DNA of 64,000 nt from an uncultured Lachnospiraceae bacterium. GTDB lineage: Bacteria; Bacillota; Clostridia; Lachnospirales; Lachnospiraceae. The translations under genes and the position numbers were made by a program. Below are positions 7,806-15,372 of this stretch, piece by piece; the first letter of the stretch is position 1; each line of letters opens with the position of its first letter. Location: positions 1 through 64,000 of the forward strand of contig CANRIV010000003.1 in assembly GCA_947630805.1 (NCBI GenBank). Reading direction: 5' to 3'. The notes beneath the pieces are model-generated. The model made no database searches, was not told the origin of the DNA, and saw only the letters and a program-made list of their open reading frames with translations.

Positions 7806-9104
7806 TCAGATTTTGCGATTGTCAATAACCCGGACGGCTTTTCCTTCGGAGCGGGCAATCGACTTAGGCTCTACCAGCTTTACTTTTGCATATATTCCCA
7901 GCATACTCTTCAACGCAGATACAATTTCTTTTTCCTTTTTCTCAATAACACTGACCGTGTCGGAGAACATTTCAGGGGTCATTTCTACACGTACTTCCAT
8001 GGTATCGCTGTTGTTTATCCGGTCAATGATAAGCTGATAGTTGGCGGGCATACCCTGATTAATCAGAACTTCCTCCACCTGGGAAGGAAATACATTGACA
8101 CCTTTAATGATTAGCATATCATCTGTTCTTCCCATCAGTCTGTGGATACGTGCATGTGTACGGCCACATTTACACTTTTCTCTGGTAATGTATGTAATGT
8201 CTTTTGTGCGGTAACGAATCAAAGGAAATGCTTCCTTGGAAATCGTGGTAAATACAAGCTCACCTTTTTCTCCATCCGGCAAAGGCTCTCCGGTTTCCGG
8301 ATTAATAATTTCTGGAATAAAGTAGTCCTCATTTACGTGCATACCCTCCTGGGCTTCACATTCAAAAGAAACACCCGGCCCGCAAATCTCGGTAAGACCA
8401 TAAATGTCATAGGCTTTGATTCCCAGCTTTTCTTCAATATCATGACGCATTTCTTCCGACCATGCTTCGGCGCCAAAAATACCTGCCTTTAACTGAATCT
8501 GGTCCTGAATTCCTTTTTCATGAATAGATTCTGCCAAATAAGCGGCATAAGATGGGGTACAGCAAAGAATTGTAGAGCCGAGATCGGTCATAAACTGAAG
8601 CTGTCGGTCCGTATTGCCGGAAGACATTGGAAGCGTGAGGCAGCCTACTTTATGAGAGCCTCCGTTGAGACCGGGACCTCCTGTAAAAAGACCATAGCCG
8701 TAGCAGACATGGCACACATCTTCATTGGTACCGCCGGCAGCGACAATCGCACGGGCGCAGGAATTTTCCCAAATATCAATATCATGATGCGTGTAAAAAG
8801 CAACAACTCTTTTTCCTGTAGTACCGGAGGTGGACTGGATGCGGACGCAATCGCTGAGAGGAAGCGCGAGTAAACCATAAGGATAAGCTTCTCTCAAGTC
8901 GTCTTTGGTAAGGAACGGCAGCTTATGCAAATCCGCTGTGCTCTGGATATCTTCTGGCTTTACCCCTTTTTTGTCCATCAGATTTTTGTAATAAGGTACA
9001 TTGTCATAAACATTTTTTACTGTTGCCACAAGACCTTTGTTCTGCCACTCCTGGATTTGTTCCCGAGAGGCAGTTTCGATTTCTTCTTGAAAATATCTTC
9101 CCAT
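7806..9104 (-). CDS. paaK: Phenylacetate--CoA ligase (or related arylacetate ligase)
   Basis: 432 aa, the normal length of PaaK-type adenylate-forming ligases. The P-loop-like motif STSGTTGKRVV (about residue 92), the YGLTEICGPG motif and the C-terminal VFPSQVEEVL / GKAVRVID segments are all present. The enzyme activates phenylacetate or a related aryl acetate with ATP and CoA. In gut anaerobes this is often coupled to indolepyruvate:ferredoxin oxidoreductase in aromatic amino acid fermentation, but no iorAB genes are in the window. It forms a two-gene operon with the ACT protein, transcribed divergently from the GH3 gene. Confidence 0.9.
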   Translation of the reverse strand: MGRYFQEEIETASREQIQEWQNKGLVATVKNVYDNVPYYKNLMDKKGVKPEDIQSTADLHKLPFLTKDDLREAYPYGLLALPLSDCVRIQSTSGTTGKRVVAFYTHHDIDIWENSCARAIVAAGGTNEDVCHVCYGYGLFTGGPGLNGGSHKVGCLTLPMSSGNTDRQLQFMTDLGSTILCCTPSYAAYLAESIHEKGIQDQIQLKAGIFGAEAWSEEMRHDIEEKLGIKAYDIYGLTEICGPGVSFECEAQEGMHVNEDYFIPEIINPETGEPLPDGEKGELVFTTISKEAFPLIRYRTKDITYITREKCKCGRTHARIHRLMGRTDDMLIIKGVNVFPSQVEEVLINQGMPANYQLIIDRINNSDTMEVRVEMTPEMFSDTVSVIEKKEKEIVSALKSMLGIYAKVKLVEPKSIARSEGKAVRVIDNRKI

Positions 9105-9359
9105 TGTAATAATTCCTTTCTATCGTTCATTATTGATAATACAATTTTACAATATATGTTATTTGAAAGCAATAAAGCATTTTGCAAATATAAAAGTACG
9201 TCAATAAAAAAACAACTGATAAAAACATTTTTCTTTTTATAAAATATGGTATTTACAAAAATCATATGTTATAGTGTTTCTGTGTGCGTAAAAAACGGAT
9301 AAGTAAAAATATAAAGATTACATAAGTTAAAATAAATTTTATGCGGAGGCAATTATTAC
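9105..9359. other. Divergent intergenic region paaK / GH3
   Basis: 255 bases, very AT-rich, carrying the promoters of both flanking genes. TATAGT at 9270-9275 may be a -10 for the GH3 gene, without a convincing -35. GGAGG precedes the GH3 ATG. I see no clear operator. Confidence 0.4.
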
Positions 9360-12134
9360 ATGAATAACAGTTTAAAAGGAGTTCCAGTGGAGGGATTTGC
9401 AGAGAAAAGCCGAGAGGCGGCAGTGGAAGGAATTGTTCTGCTCAAGAACAAGGATGAGGTACTTCCCCTGACAGAGAGAGACAGCGTATCAGTGTTCGGA
9501 CGACCACAGTTAGAATATTATAGAAGTGGTACCGGCTCGGGAGGCGCCGTTAATGTGGAATATGCCACAAATATTTTAGATGGATTTCGTAATAGTAATC
9601 TGAAAATAAATGAAAATTTATTGAATGATTATAAGAAATGGCTGAAAGAAAATCCATTTGATAATGGCGGCGGCGGATGGGCCGCAGAGCCATGGTTTCA
9701 AAAAGATATGGATATTTCATTGGAATATGCAAAAAAGCAGGCAGCAGTTTCGAACAAGGCATTGTATATTATCGGGCGCACGGCCGGAGAGGATAAAGAT
9801 AATTTTAACTGGGCCGGAAGTTATCTGCTGACAGAAGAAGAAAAAGAAAATTTAAAAAATATTACAGCGGCATTTGAGAATGTTTGTGTTGTATTGAACG
9901 TTTCCAATATTATAGATATGAAGTGGATTAACGATCCCTGCTACCAGGGGCACATAAAAGCCGTGATAATTGTATGGCAGGGAGGAATGGAAGGTGGAAA
10001 TGCAGTTGTAGACGTTCTTTCCGGAAAAGAGAGTCCGAGCGGAAAACTTCCGGATACTGTGGCAGAGTCAATAGACGATTATCCTTCCACAATCAATTTT
10101 GGAAATCCGCTTACCAATCTCTATCAGGAAGATATTTATGTAGGGTACAGATATTTTGAGACTTTTGCACCTGATAAAGTATTGTATGAATTTGGATATG
10201 GTCTTTCTTACACGACCTTTGATATTAAGACTTGTTCGGCAACGGTACAGGACGATAAGATATCTCTTGCAGTTAAAGTTATAAATACGGGAGATACTTT
10301 TGCGGGCAAGGAAGTCGTTCAGGTTTACTATGAGGCGCCACAGGGAAAATTGGGTCAGCCGGCAAGACAGCTTGCAGCATATCGCAAGACAAGGAAACTT
10401 GCACCGGGCGAAAGTGAAATGATGGAACTTGAAATTTCTATGGATTGTCTGGCATCCTATGATGATTCCGGCGTTACAGGACATAAATCCTGTTATGTGC
10501 TGGAAGATGGGGATTACAATTTTTATGTGGGAAACAGTGTAAAGAAAAATCAACAGGTGCTTACTTATACCCGGGAAGATACGAAAGTTGTAGAACAGTT
10601 ATCTGAAATCTGCTGTCCGGATGACGATAATTTGACCATTATGAAGCCGGGAGCAAGAAAAGCAGATGGCACTTATGAAATTATTTATGTTCCGTCTCAG
10701 AAACCGACCGTAGACATAGCAGAAAGAATCGAACAGAATCTTCCGGAAACAATGGAGATTACCGGAGATGTAGGCATTACGCTTCAGGATGTCCGGGACA
10801 AAAAAAATAAAATAGAAGAATTTGTGGCACAGCTTTCTGTCTCGGAATTGGCGCAGCTTGTAAGAGGCGAAGGAATGAGTAATCCGCGGGTTACACAGGG
10901 AACGGCCTCTGCGTTTGGTGGTCTGAGTGATGCTCTGTTTCATTATGGTATTCCGGCTGCGTGCTGTGCAGACGGTCCGAGCGGACTACGTATGGAAGGA
11001 AAGGCAACACAGCTGCCAATTGGCACAGCGCTTGCCGCAACCTGGAATACCAGTTTGGTAAGAGAACTTTATACCATGGAAGGACAGGAACTATACAGAA
11101 ATCAGGTGGACACACTTTTGGGTCCGGGTGTCAATATTCACAGAAATCCGCTCAATGGGCGCAATTTTGAGTATTATTCTGAGGATCCATATCTGTCAGG
11201 CACAATGTCTGTAGCATCTACAGGCGGTATTAAAGATGGCGGCGCATGGGGTACCATTAAACATTTTGCTTTAAATGGTCAGGAATCCCACCGTTTTAAA
11301 ATAGATGCAGTCTGCAGCGAGAGAGCCATCAGGCAAATTTATCTTAAGTCCTTTGAGATGGCAGTAAAGGAAAATACGGTAATGGCGCTGATGACCTCTT
11401 ACAATCCGATTAATGGACACTGGGCAGCGTCAAATTATGACCTTTGTACCACGGTACTTCGTGGAGAGTGGGGTTACAAAGGATTTGTAATGACTGACTG
11501 GTGGGCGAAGATGAATGATGTTGTAGCGGGTGGCGAAGAGTCAAACCGGGACACAAGAGATATGATACGTTCCCAAAATGATGTGTACATGGTTGTCAAT
11601 AACAATGGCGCCGAGGTTAATTCAAATAATGACAACACAGAAGAATCTGTTTCCAATGGAACATTGACGATAGGAGAACTTCAGCGTGCAGCAATTAATA
11701 TCTGCAACTTTATTCTTGCAGCACCGGTTATCGAGCGAGAACTGGTCGATACGGATGTGGCAAAACATTACGAATCATTACCACAGGAACAGGCTGCCTA
11801 TGAAAAATTTTCTCTTGCCAATGATGATAAGGTAATGTTCAACTGTGGAAAAGAAGCTACCTTGGTCGTAGAAGAAGAAGGGGAATATACAATCATTGTA
11901 AATATAGCTTTTGACAAAACAAATCTTGCCCAGTCTACGGTTAATGTAAATGCTAATGGGACGACAATGGTTGTTATTCAGACGAATGGAACGGATGGAA
12001 ACTGGATTACACAGAAACTGTGTAAAGTGAAACTGGATAAAGGAATTTATAATATTCAGCTGGAAGATGTACTGGCAGGAATTAAAGTGAAATATATCCA
12101 GTTTAAAAAGATACCTAAAAAAATAAAGAAATAA
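9360..12134 (+). CDS. Glycoside hydrolase family 3 beta-glycosidase with swapped domain order
   Basis: 924 aa. The GH3 C-terminal (alpha/beta sandwich) domain comes first (residues ~10-290: GIVLLKNKDEVLPL ... YVGYRYFETF ... YEFGYGLSYTTF). A fibronectin-III-like domain follows (~295-400: VVQVYYEAPQGKLGQPARQL). The TIM-barrel catalytic domain comes last (~495-780: ADGPSGLR, LGPGVNIHRNPLNGRNFEYYSEDPY, KHFALN). GFVMTDWW carries the expected catalytic Asp nucleophile. A final ~110-residue beta-rich domain may bind carbohydrate. No signal peptide, so it is probably cytoplasmic and acts on imported oligosaccharides. Reverse-order GH3 enzymes are known from ruminal Clostridia. Exact substrate unknown. 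Confidence 0.92.
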   Translation: MNNSLKGVPVEGFAEKSREAAVEGIVLLKNKDEVLPLTERDSVSVFGRPQLEYYRSGTGSGGAVNVEYATNILDGFRNSNLKINENLLNDYKKWLKENPFDNGGGGWAAEPWFQKDMDISLEYAKKQAAVSNKALYIIGRTAGEDKDNFNWAGSYLLTEEEKENLKNITAAFENVCVVLNVSNIIDMKWINDPCYQGHIKAVIIVWQGGMEGGNAVVDVLSGKESPSGKLPDTVAESIDDYPSTINFGNPLTNLYQEDIYVGYRYFETFAPDKVLYEFGYGLSYTTFDIKTCSATVQDDKISLAVKVINTGDTFAGKEVVQVYYEAPQGKLGQPARQLAAYRKTRKLAPGESEMMELEISMDCLASYDDSGVTGHKSCYVLEDGDYNFYVGNSVKKNQQVLTYTREDTKVVEQLSEICCPDDDNLTIMKPGARKADGTYEIIYVPSQKPTVDIAERIEQNLPETMEITGDVGITLQDVRDKKNKIEEFVAQLSVSELAQLVRGEGMSNPRVTQGTASAFGGLSDALFHYGIPAACCADGPSGLRMEGKATQLPIGTALAATWNTSLVRELYTMEGQELYRNQVDTLLGPGVNIHRNPLNGRNFEYYSEDPYLSGTMSVASTGGIKDGGAWGTIKHFALNGQESHRFKIDAVCSERAIRQIYLKSFEMAVKENTVMALMTSYNPINGHWAASNYDLCTTVLRGEWGYKGFVMTDWWAKMNDVVAGGEESNRDTRDMIRSQNDVYMVVNNNGAEVNSNNDNTEESVSNGTLTIGELQRAAINICNFILAAPVIERELVDTDVAKHYESLPQEQAAYEKFSLANDDKVMFNCGKEATLVVEEEGEYTIIVNIAFDKTNLAQSTVNVNANGTTMVVIQTNGTDGNWITQKLCKVKLDKGIYNIQLEDVLAGIKVKYIQFKKIPKKIKK

Positions 12135-12158
12135 TTCACTTTATAATGAAATGATATG

Positions 12159-12197
12159 AAAAATGCAAGTCTGTAGTATATATGGACTTGCATTTTT
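12159..12197 (+). terminator. Intrinsic terminator after the GH3 gene
   Basis: AAAAATGCAAGTC (12159-12171) pairs perfectly with GACTTGCATTTTT (12185-12197) around a 13-base loop. Confidence 0.88.
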
Positions 12198-12252
12198 CGA
12201 CATTATTGTGGTAAACATAGAATATAAATCTTAACGGAGGCAGAACAGAAGA

Positions 12253-12972
12253 ATGCAGATAAACATAGCAGTGTGTGATGATGAACGAAATATTTGTGCA
12301 CAGGTGGAGTCCATGCTGACAGAGATTCTCTCAGAAATATCGACAGAATATAATATTGATGTGTTTGAAAGCGGAGAGAGTTTGTGTAATGAAATGAAAC
12401 GCACAGAATATGATTTGATTTTTCTGGATATTGAACTGCCAAACATGAACGGAGTGGATATCGGAAGATATATCAGAGAGGAACTGAAAAATGAGATTGT
12501 TCAGATTGCTTATATTTCAGCCAAAGAGGGATATGCAATGGAACTGTTCGAGTACAGACCAATTAATTTTCTGGTCAAACCGCTGGATAAAGAAAAACTG
12601 AAAAGAGTGATTCAAAAGTATCTGATAATTTCAGAACAGGATAATCATATGTTTTCTTATAAAAAGAGTCAGGAATTTTATAAAATACCGTTATCGGAGA
12701 TTTTATATTTTGAGGGTCGGGGCAGAAAAGTGTCTGTGACGGCAAATGGCATGGAAGATGAATTTTATGATTCTATTGAGAATGTTTATCAAAAGGTAAA
12801 ACAGCATAAATTTTTATTTATACATAAATCCACGATTGTAAATTATAAACATATAAAAAAGATGGGATACGAAGAGGTGACAATGATTGATAATAAAAAG
12901 TTTTCCATTAGTCAGTCGAGAAGAAAAGCAATTCGTGCTATGCTGCTTGAGATAAAGAAGGGAGAAAGGTAA
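12253..12972 (+). CDS. LytTR-family response regulator, AgrA-like
   Basis: 239 aa. Receiver domain (residues 1-120) with acidic pocket CDDE (Asp9/Asp10), phospho-acceptor Asp59 in FLDIELP and Lys in FLVKPLDKEKL. LytTR DNA-binding domain at ~135-235 (IPLSEILYFEGRGRKVSVT ... FLFIHKSTIVNYKHI). Regulators of this type bind direct repeats about two helical turns apart; such a pair exists at 14384-14418, before agrD. Translationally coupled to the kinase (TAATG). It is the first gene of an agr-type cluster and is preceded by a good GGAGG site. Inference: activator of agrDB and of unlinked targets. Confidence 0.93.
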   Translation: MQINIAVCDDERNICAQVESMLTEILSEISTEYNIDVFESGESLCNEMKRTEYDLIFLDIELPNMNGVDIGRYIREELKNEIVQIAYISAKEGYAMELFEYRPINFLVKPLDKEKLKRVIQKYLIISEQDNHMFSYKKSQEFYKIPLSEILYFEGRGRKVSVTANGMEDEFYDSIENVYQKVKQHKFLFIHKSTIVNYKHIKKMGYEEVTMIDNKKFSISQSRRKAIRAMLLEIKKGER

Positions 12973-14249
12973 TGGACCAGGCAATACAATCTATAATCAT
13001 GCTGCTCACCAACGCATTTGAGCTCTATGTTATTTACCGCTTTATGGTCATATTTTTTGAAGGGCATATGATAAACCCTAAAATGACAATCATTGCTTAC
13101 ACAGTCAGGTATGTTCTGACTGCAGTTGTCATGCTCGCCTTTTCTTATCCGATAACAAATCTCATTGTGGGATTGGGAAGTGTGTTTTTGGTTACACTGT
13201 GCTATAAGTCCACAATATCAAAGAGAATTATTGTTACCATTATGATATACATGTGTATTTTTGTGTCAGAAGCGACTGTGGCAGCAATTATCGGGCTGAG
13301 TGGTTTTAGTGTATTTGAAAAGACGGAGTATGGAAACGCATTTATTTCTATTATTGTAGAAATTATGTTTTGGCTCAGCACGATTATTTTTGAAAAATTT
13401 CAAAATGTAAAAGTCAATATGCCAATTCCCAAATCTTTCATTATTGCAATTATCATCGTTCCGCTCACATCTATTTTTCTGGAAGCTTTAATTTTTCGTC
13501 AGGAAAATGTGAATAAAGGAGTGGCTGCCATTTCTCTGGTATTTTTATTGGCATCTAACGCGGTGATGATTTATGTCTATGATTCTTTATCAAAACTGTT
13601 TGAGGTGAGAACGCAGGCAGAAATTGTCCGGAGAGAAAAGACTTACTATCATAACCAATCCGAACTGCTTCAAAAGAATTATGAAGAGCTCAGACTGTTT
13701 CGGCATGATATAAAAAATAAAATTACTGTAATCCGTCAGATGCTGGAGCAAAATGAGACAGAAAGAATCTATGATTATATTTCCCAGATGACGGAAAGGC
13801 TGGATAACACGAGAGTATACAGCCAAAGTGGAAATATTGTGGTAGACAGCATTATTAATTATAAATTAGGAATCGCAGAGGAAAAGGATGTCGAGGTCTC
13901 TGCCAATATAGAAATTCCTTCCCAAATAAAAATGGATGACGATGACATTGTCATTATTCTCGGAAATCTGCTGGACAATGCGATAGAGGCGACAGAGCGC
14001 CTGAAAAGTCACAGATATATTAATGTACATATGGAATTTAATAAAAATTGTCTGTTTATTGTCGTTAAGAACAGTTATGATAATGTGATAAAAATAGTGA
14101 ATGGAGCGATTAAAACGAGAAAAGAAGACAGGGCATTACATGGAATTGGAATGAAAAGTATTGAGACGGCAGTGGAGAAATACAGCGGAGCAATAAGTTA
14201 TGAACATAATCAGACAGAATTTATAGCAAATGTGATGCTGTATGTGTAA
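12972..14249 (+). CDS. GHKL sensor histidine kinase, AgrC-like
   Basis: 425 aa. Six hydrophobic segments in the first ~205 residues form the multi-pass sensor domain typical of AgrC-type peptide receptors. The cytoplasmic half holds the phospho-acceptor box (LFRHDIKNKITVIRQML), the N-box (ILGNLLDNAIEATE) and a short G-box region (RALHGIGMKSIETAV), matching the GHKL/HATPase_c_5 class. It overlaps the upstream regulator by one base. With the adjacent AgrD/AgrB it should detect the cyclic peptide made from this locus, which is inference from synteny. Confidence 0.93.
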   Translation: MDQAIQSIIMLLTNAFELYVIYRFMVIFFEGHMINPKMTIIAYTVRYVLTAVVMLAFSYPITNLIVGLGSVFLVTLCYKSTISKRIIVTIMIYMCIFVSEATVAAIIGLSGFSVFEKTEYGNAFISIIVEIMFWLSTIIFEKFQNVKVNMPIPKSFIIAIIIVPLTSIFLEALIFRQENVNKGVAAISLVFLLASNAVMIYVYDSLSKLFEVRTQAEIVRREKTYYHNQSELLQKNYEELRLFRHDIKNKITVIRQMLEQNETERIYDYISQMTERLDNTRVYSQSGNIVVDSIINYKLGIAEEKDVEVSANIEIPSQIKMDDDDIVIILGNLLDNAIEATERLKSHRYINVHMEFNKNCLFIVVKNSYDNVIKIVNGAIKTRKEDRALHGIGMKSIETAVEKYSGAISYEHNQTEFIANVMLYV

Positions 14250-14265
14250 AGCATTGGAACATATT

Positions 14266-14296
14266 AAAAATCAGCACAACGTGTGCTGATTTTTTT
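14266..14296 (+). terminator. Intrinsic terminator between the two-component genes and agrD
   Basis: AAAAATCAGCAC pairs with GTGCTGATTTTTT around a tiny loop. It separates the regulator/kinase transcript from agrDB, which implies that agrDB has its own promoter. Confidence 0.85.
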
Positions 14297-14383
14297 ATGT
14301 GAAAAAACATTCTGCGATTTTTATCACATAATACTTTGTAAAACCTGTGTCAATATGAAACAGAAAACATCAAAAGAACTGTA

Positions 14384-14418
14384 AATTATTACAAAATCAT
14401 ATATGAATTATTACAAAA
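14384..14418 (+). promoter_or_regulatory. Tandem 13-bp direct repeats, probable LytTR (AgrA-like) binding sites
   Basis: AATTATTACAAAA occurs twice exactly, at 14384-14396 and 14406-14418, with a 22-bp period (two helical turns). LytTR regulators bind direct repeats with this geometry (AgrA repeats have about a 21-bp period). A possible -10 (TATGAT at 14439-14444) follows 20 bases after the second copy, with no good -35, as expected of an activator-dependent promoter. Confidence 0.72.
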
Positions 14419-14487
14419 AACGGCAGAAAATGTCTTTTTATGATATTTTATCCATGCTGAAAGAAATAATTAGAGGAGGAATTAGCA

Positions 14488-14625
14488 ATGAAAAAAAATA
14501 GGGTAGAAAAAATCGTGGCTAATGTGGCGTATGAAACATCTAAGAAAATAGCAAATTCAAGTTGTGCATTTTTCTTTCATCAGCCAGAATTGCCAAAAGA
14601 AGTAAAGAAACTTAGGAAATTCTAA
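14488..14625 (+). CDS. agrD: AgrD-like cyclic lactone autoinducer peptide precursor (not in ORF track)
   Basis: 45 aa behind a strong AGAGGAGG site, ending in the TAATG that starts agrB. It has the three-part AgrD layout. There is an N-terminal amphipathic basic helix (KKNRVEKIVANVAYETSKK), a core with a single cysteine (NSSCAFFF), and a charged C-terminal recognition tail (HQPELPKEVKKLRKF). The tail aligns by eye with the S. aureus AgrD-I tail (EVPKELTQL). By analogy, AgrB would cut after the last Phe and form a five-residue thiolactone ring, Cys-Ala-Phe-Phe-Phe, with a short exocyclic tail. The cut sites are inference. Below the ORF-track length limit. Confidence 0.92.
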   Translation: MKKNRVEKIVANVAYETSKKIANSSCAFFFHQPELPKEVKKLRKF

Positions 14626-15194
14626 TGTTTGCATATGTTTCTGAAAAAATAACAAATCATCTGGCACAGACAAATGTAATTTCCCAGTGTGAGCAGGATA
14701 TATATTTGTTTGGAGTGGAACAGTTCCTAATAACGGTTTTGAACATAGTAACGACATTGGCAATGGGATTTCTGCTGGGGGAAGTATGGCAGAGTCTGCT
14801 GCTGGTTTTTACATTTATGATACTGAGATCTTATGCCGGCGGGTATCATGCGTCTACACCAGTTAAATGTTATTTGCTGACATCATCAATTATCGCAATC
14901 GCTCTTTCAGTAATAAAATACATATCAGTTAATATTTTTATTTGTTTGGGATTATTGATTATAGCTGGAGTTGTAATTTTATTGTTATCGCCGGTCGAGG
15001 CAAAAAATAAGCCCCTGGATAATATTGAATTTGTTATTTACAGAAAAAAAGCAATTTTAATTTGGGCCGTTGAGTTTATATGTGCAATAATATGTATGCT
15101 AATTGATTGGAAAGAGTTTTATATGTGTATTATGATAGCGCATGTAACATTAGCGGTTTCTCAAATAACCGTAAGGGGGAAAAGAAAAGTTTAA
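14625..15194 (+). CDS. agrB: AgrB-like autoinducer-processing protease
   Basis: 189 aa, the usual AgrB size, with four to six transmembrane segments. The family signature LRSYAGGYHASTPVKCYLLT is present; it contains the catalytic His (GYHA) and Cys (KCY) of this membrane cysteine endopeptidase. It removes the C-terminal tail of AgrD and forms the thiolactone. The start overlaps the agrD stop by one base, so the two are translationally coupled, and a terminator follows. Together with the upstream two-component pair this completes an agr system in the order regulator-kinase-D-B. Confidence 0.95.
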   Translation: MFAYVSEKITNHLAQTNVISQCEQDIYLFGVEQFLITVLNIVTTLAMGFLLGEVWQSLLLVFTFMILRSYAGGYHASTPVKCYLLTSSIIAIALSVIKYISVNIFICLGLLIIAGVVILLLSPVEAKNKPLDNIEFVIYRKKAILIWAVEFICAIICMLIDWKEFYMCIMIAHVTLAVSQITVRGKRKV

Positions 15195-15220
15195 AACCGA
15201 TAGGGTATGTATGAGTGCGG

Positions 15221-15261
15221 AAAAGCGTAACCGGGTCAGTTGATCTGATTACGCTTTTTTT
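15221..15261 (+). terminator. Intrinsic terminator of agrDB
   Basis: AAAAGCGTAA (15221-15230) pairs with TTACGCTTTT (15249-15258), continuing into a T7 run; the loop can also form a small inner CAG/CTG stem. Confidence 0.85.
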
Positions 15262-15285
15262 GTATTATGAAGGATACTGCTTTAC

Positions 15286-15314
15286 TTGATTTGAACACTG
15301 AAAAATTGTATACT
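15286..15314 (+). promoter_or_regulatory. Promoter of the hydratase gene
   Basis: TTGATT (15286-15291), 17-bp spacer, TATACT (15309-15314). Start of transcription expected near 15321, about 50 bases before the ATG. Confidence 0.65.
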
Positions 15315-15372
15315 AATACTAATGGAATTCTACATATAAAAATTGAAACAATACATATTACAGGAGGCTGAA

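Noticed and set aside
7704-8114. 136-aa plus-strand ORF opposite paaK/ACT
   Set aside because: Antisense to two well-supported genes; no coding evidence of its own.
12159-12197. Possible riboswitch before the LytTR regulator
   Set aside because: Simple terminator hairpin of the upstream GH3 gene; no aptamer-like conserved structure seen.
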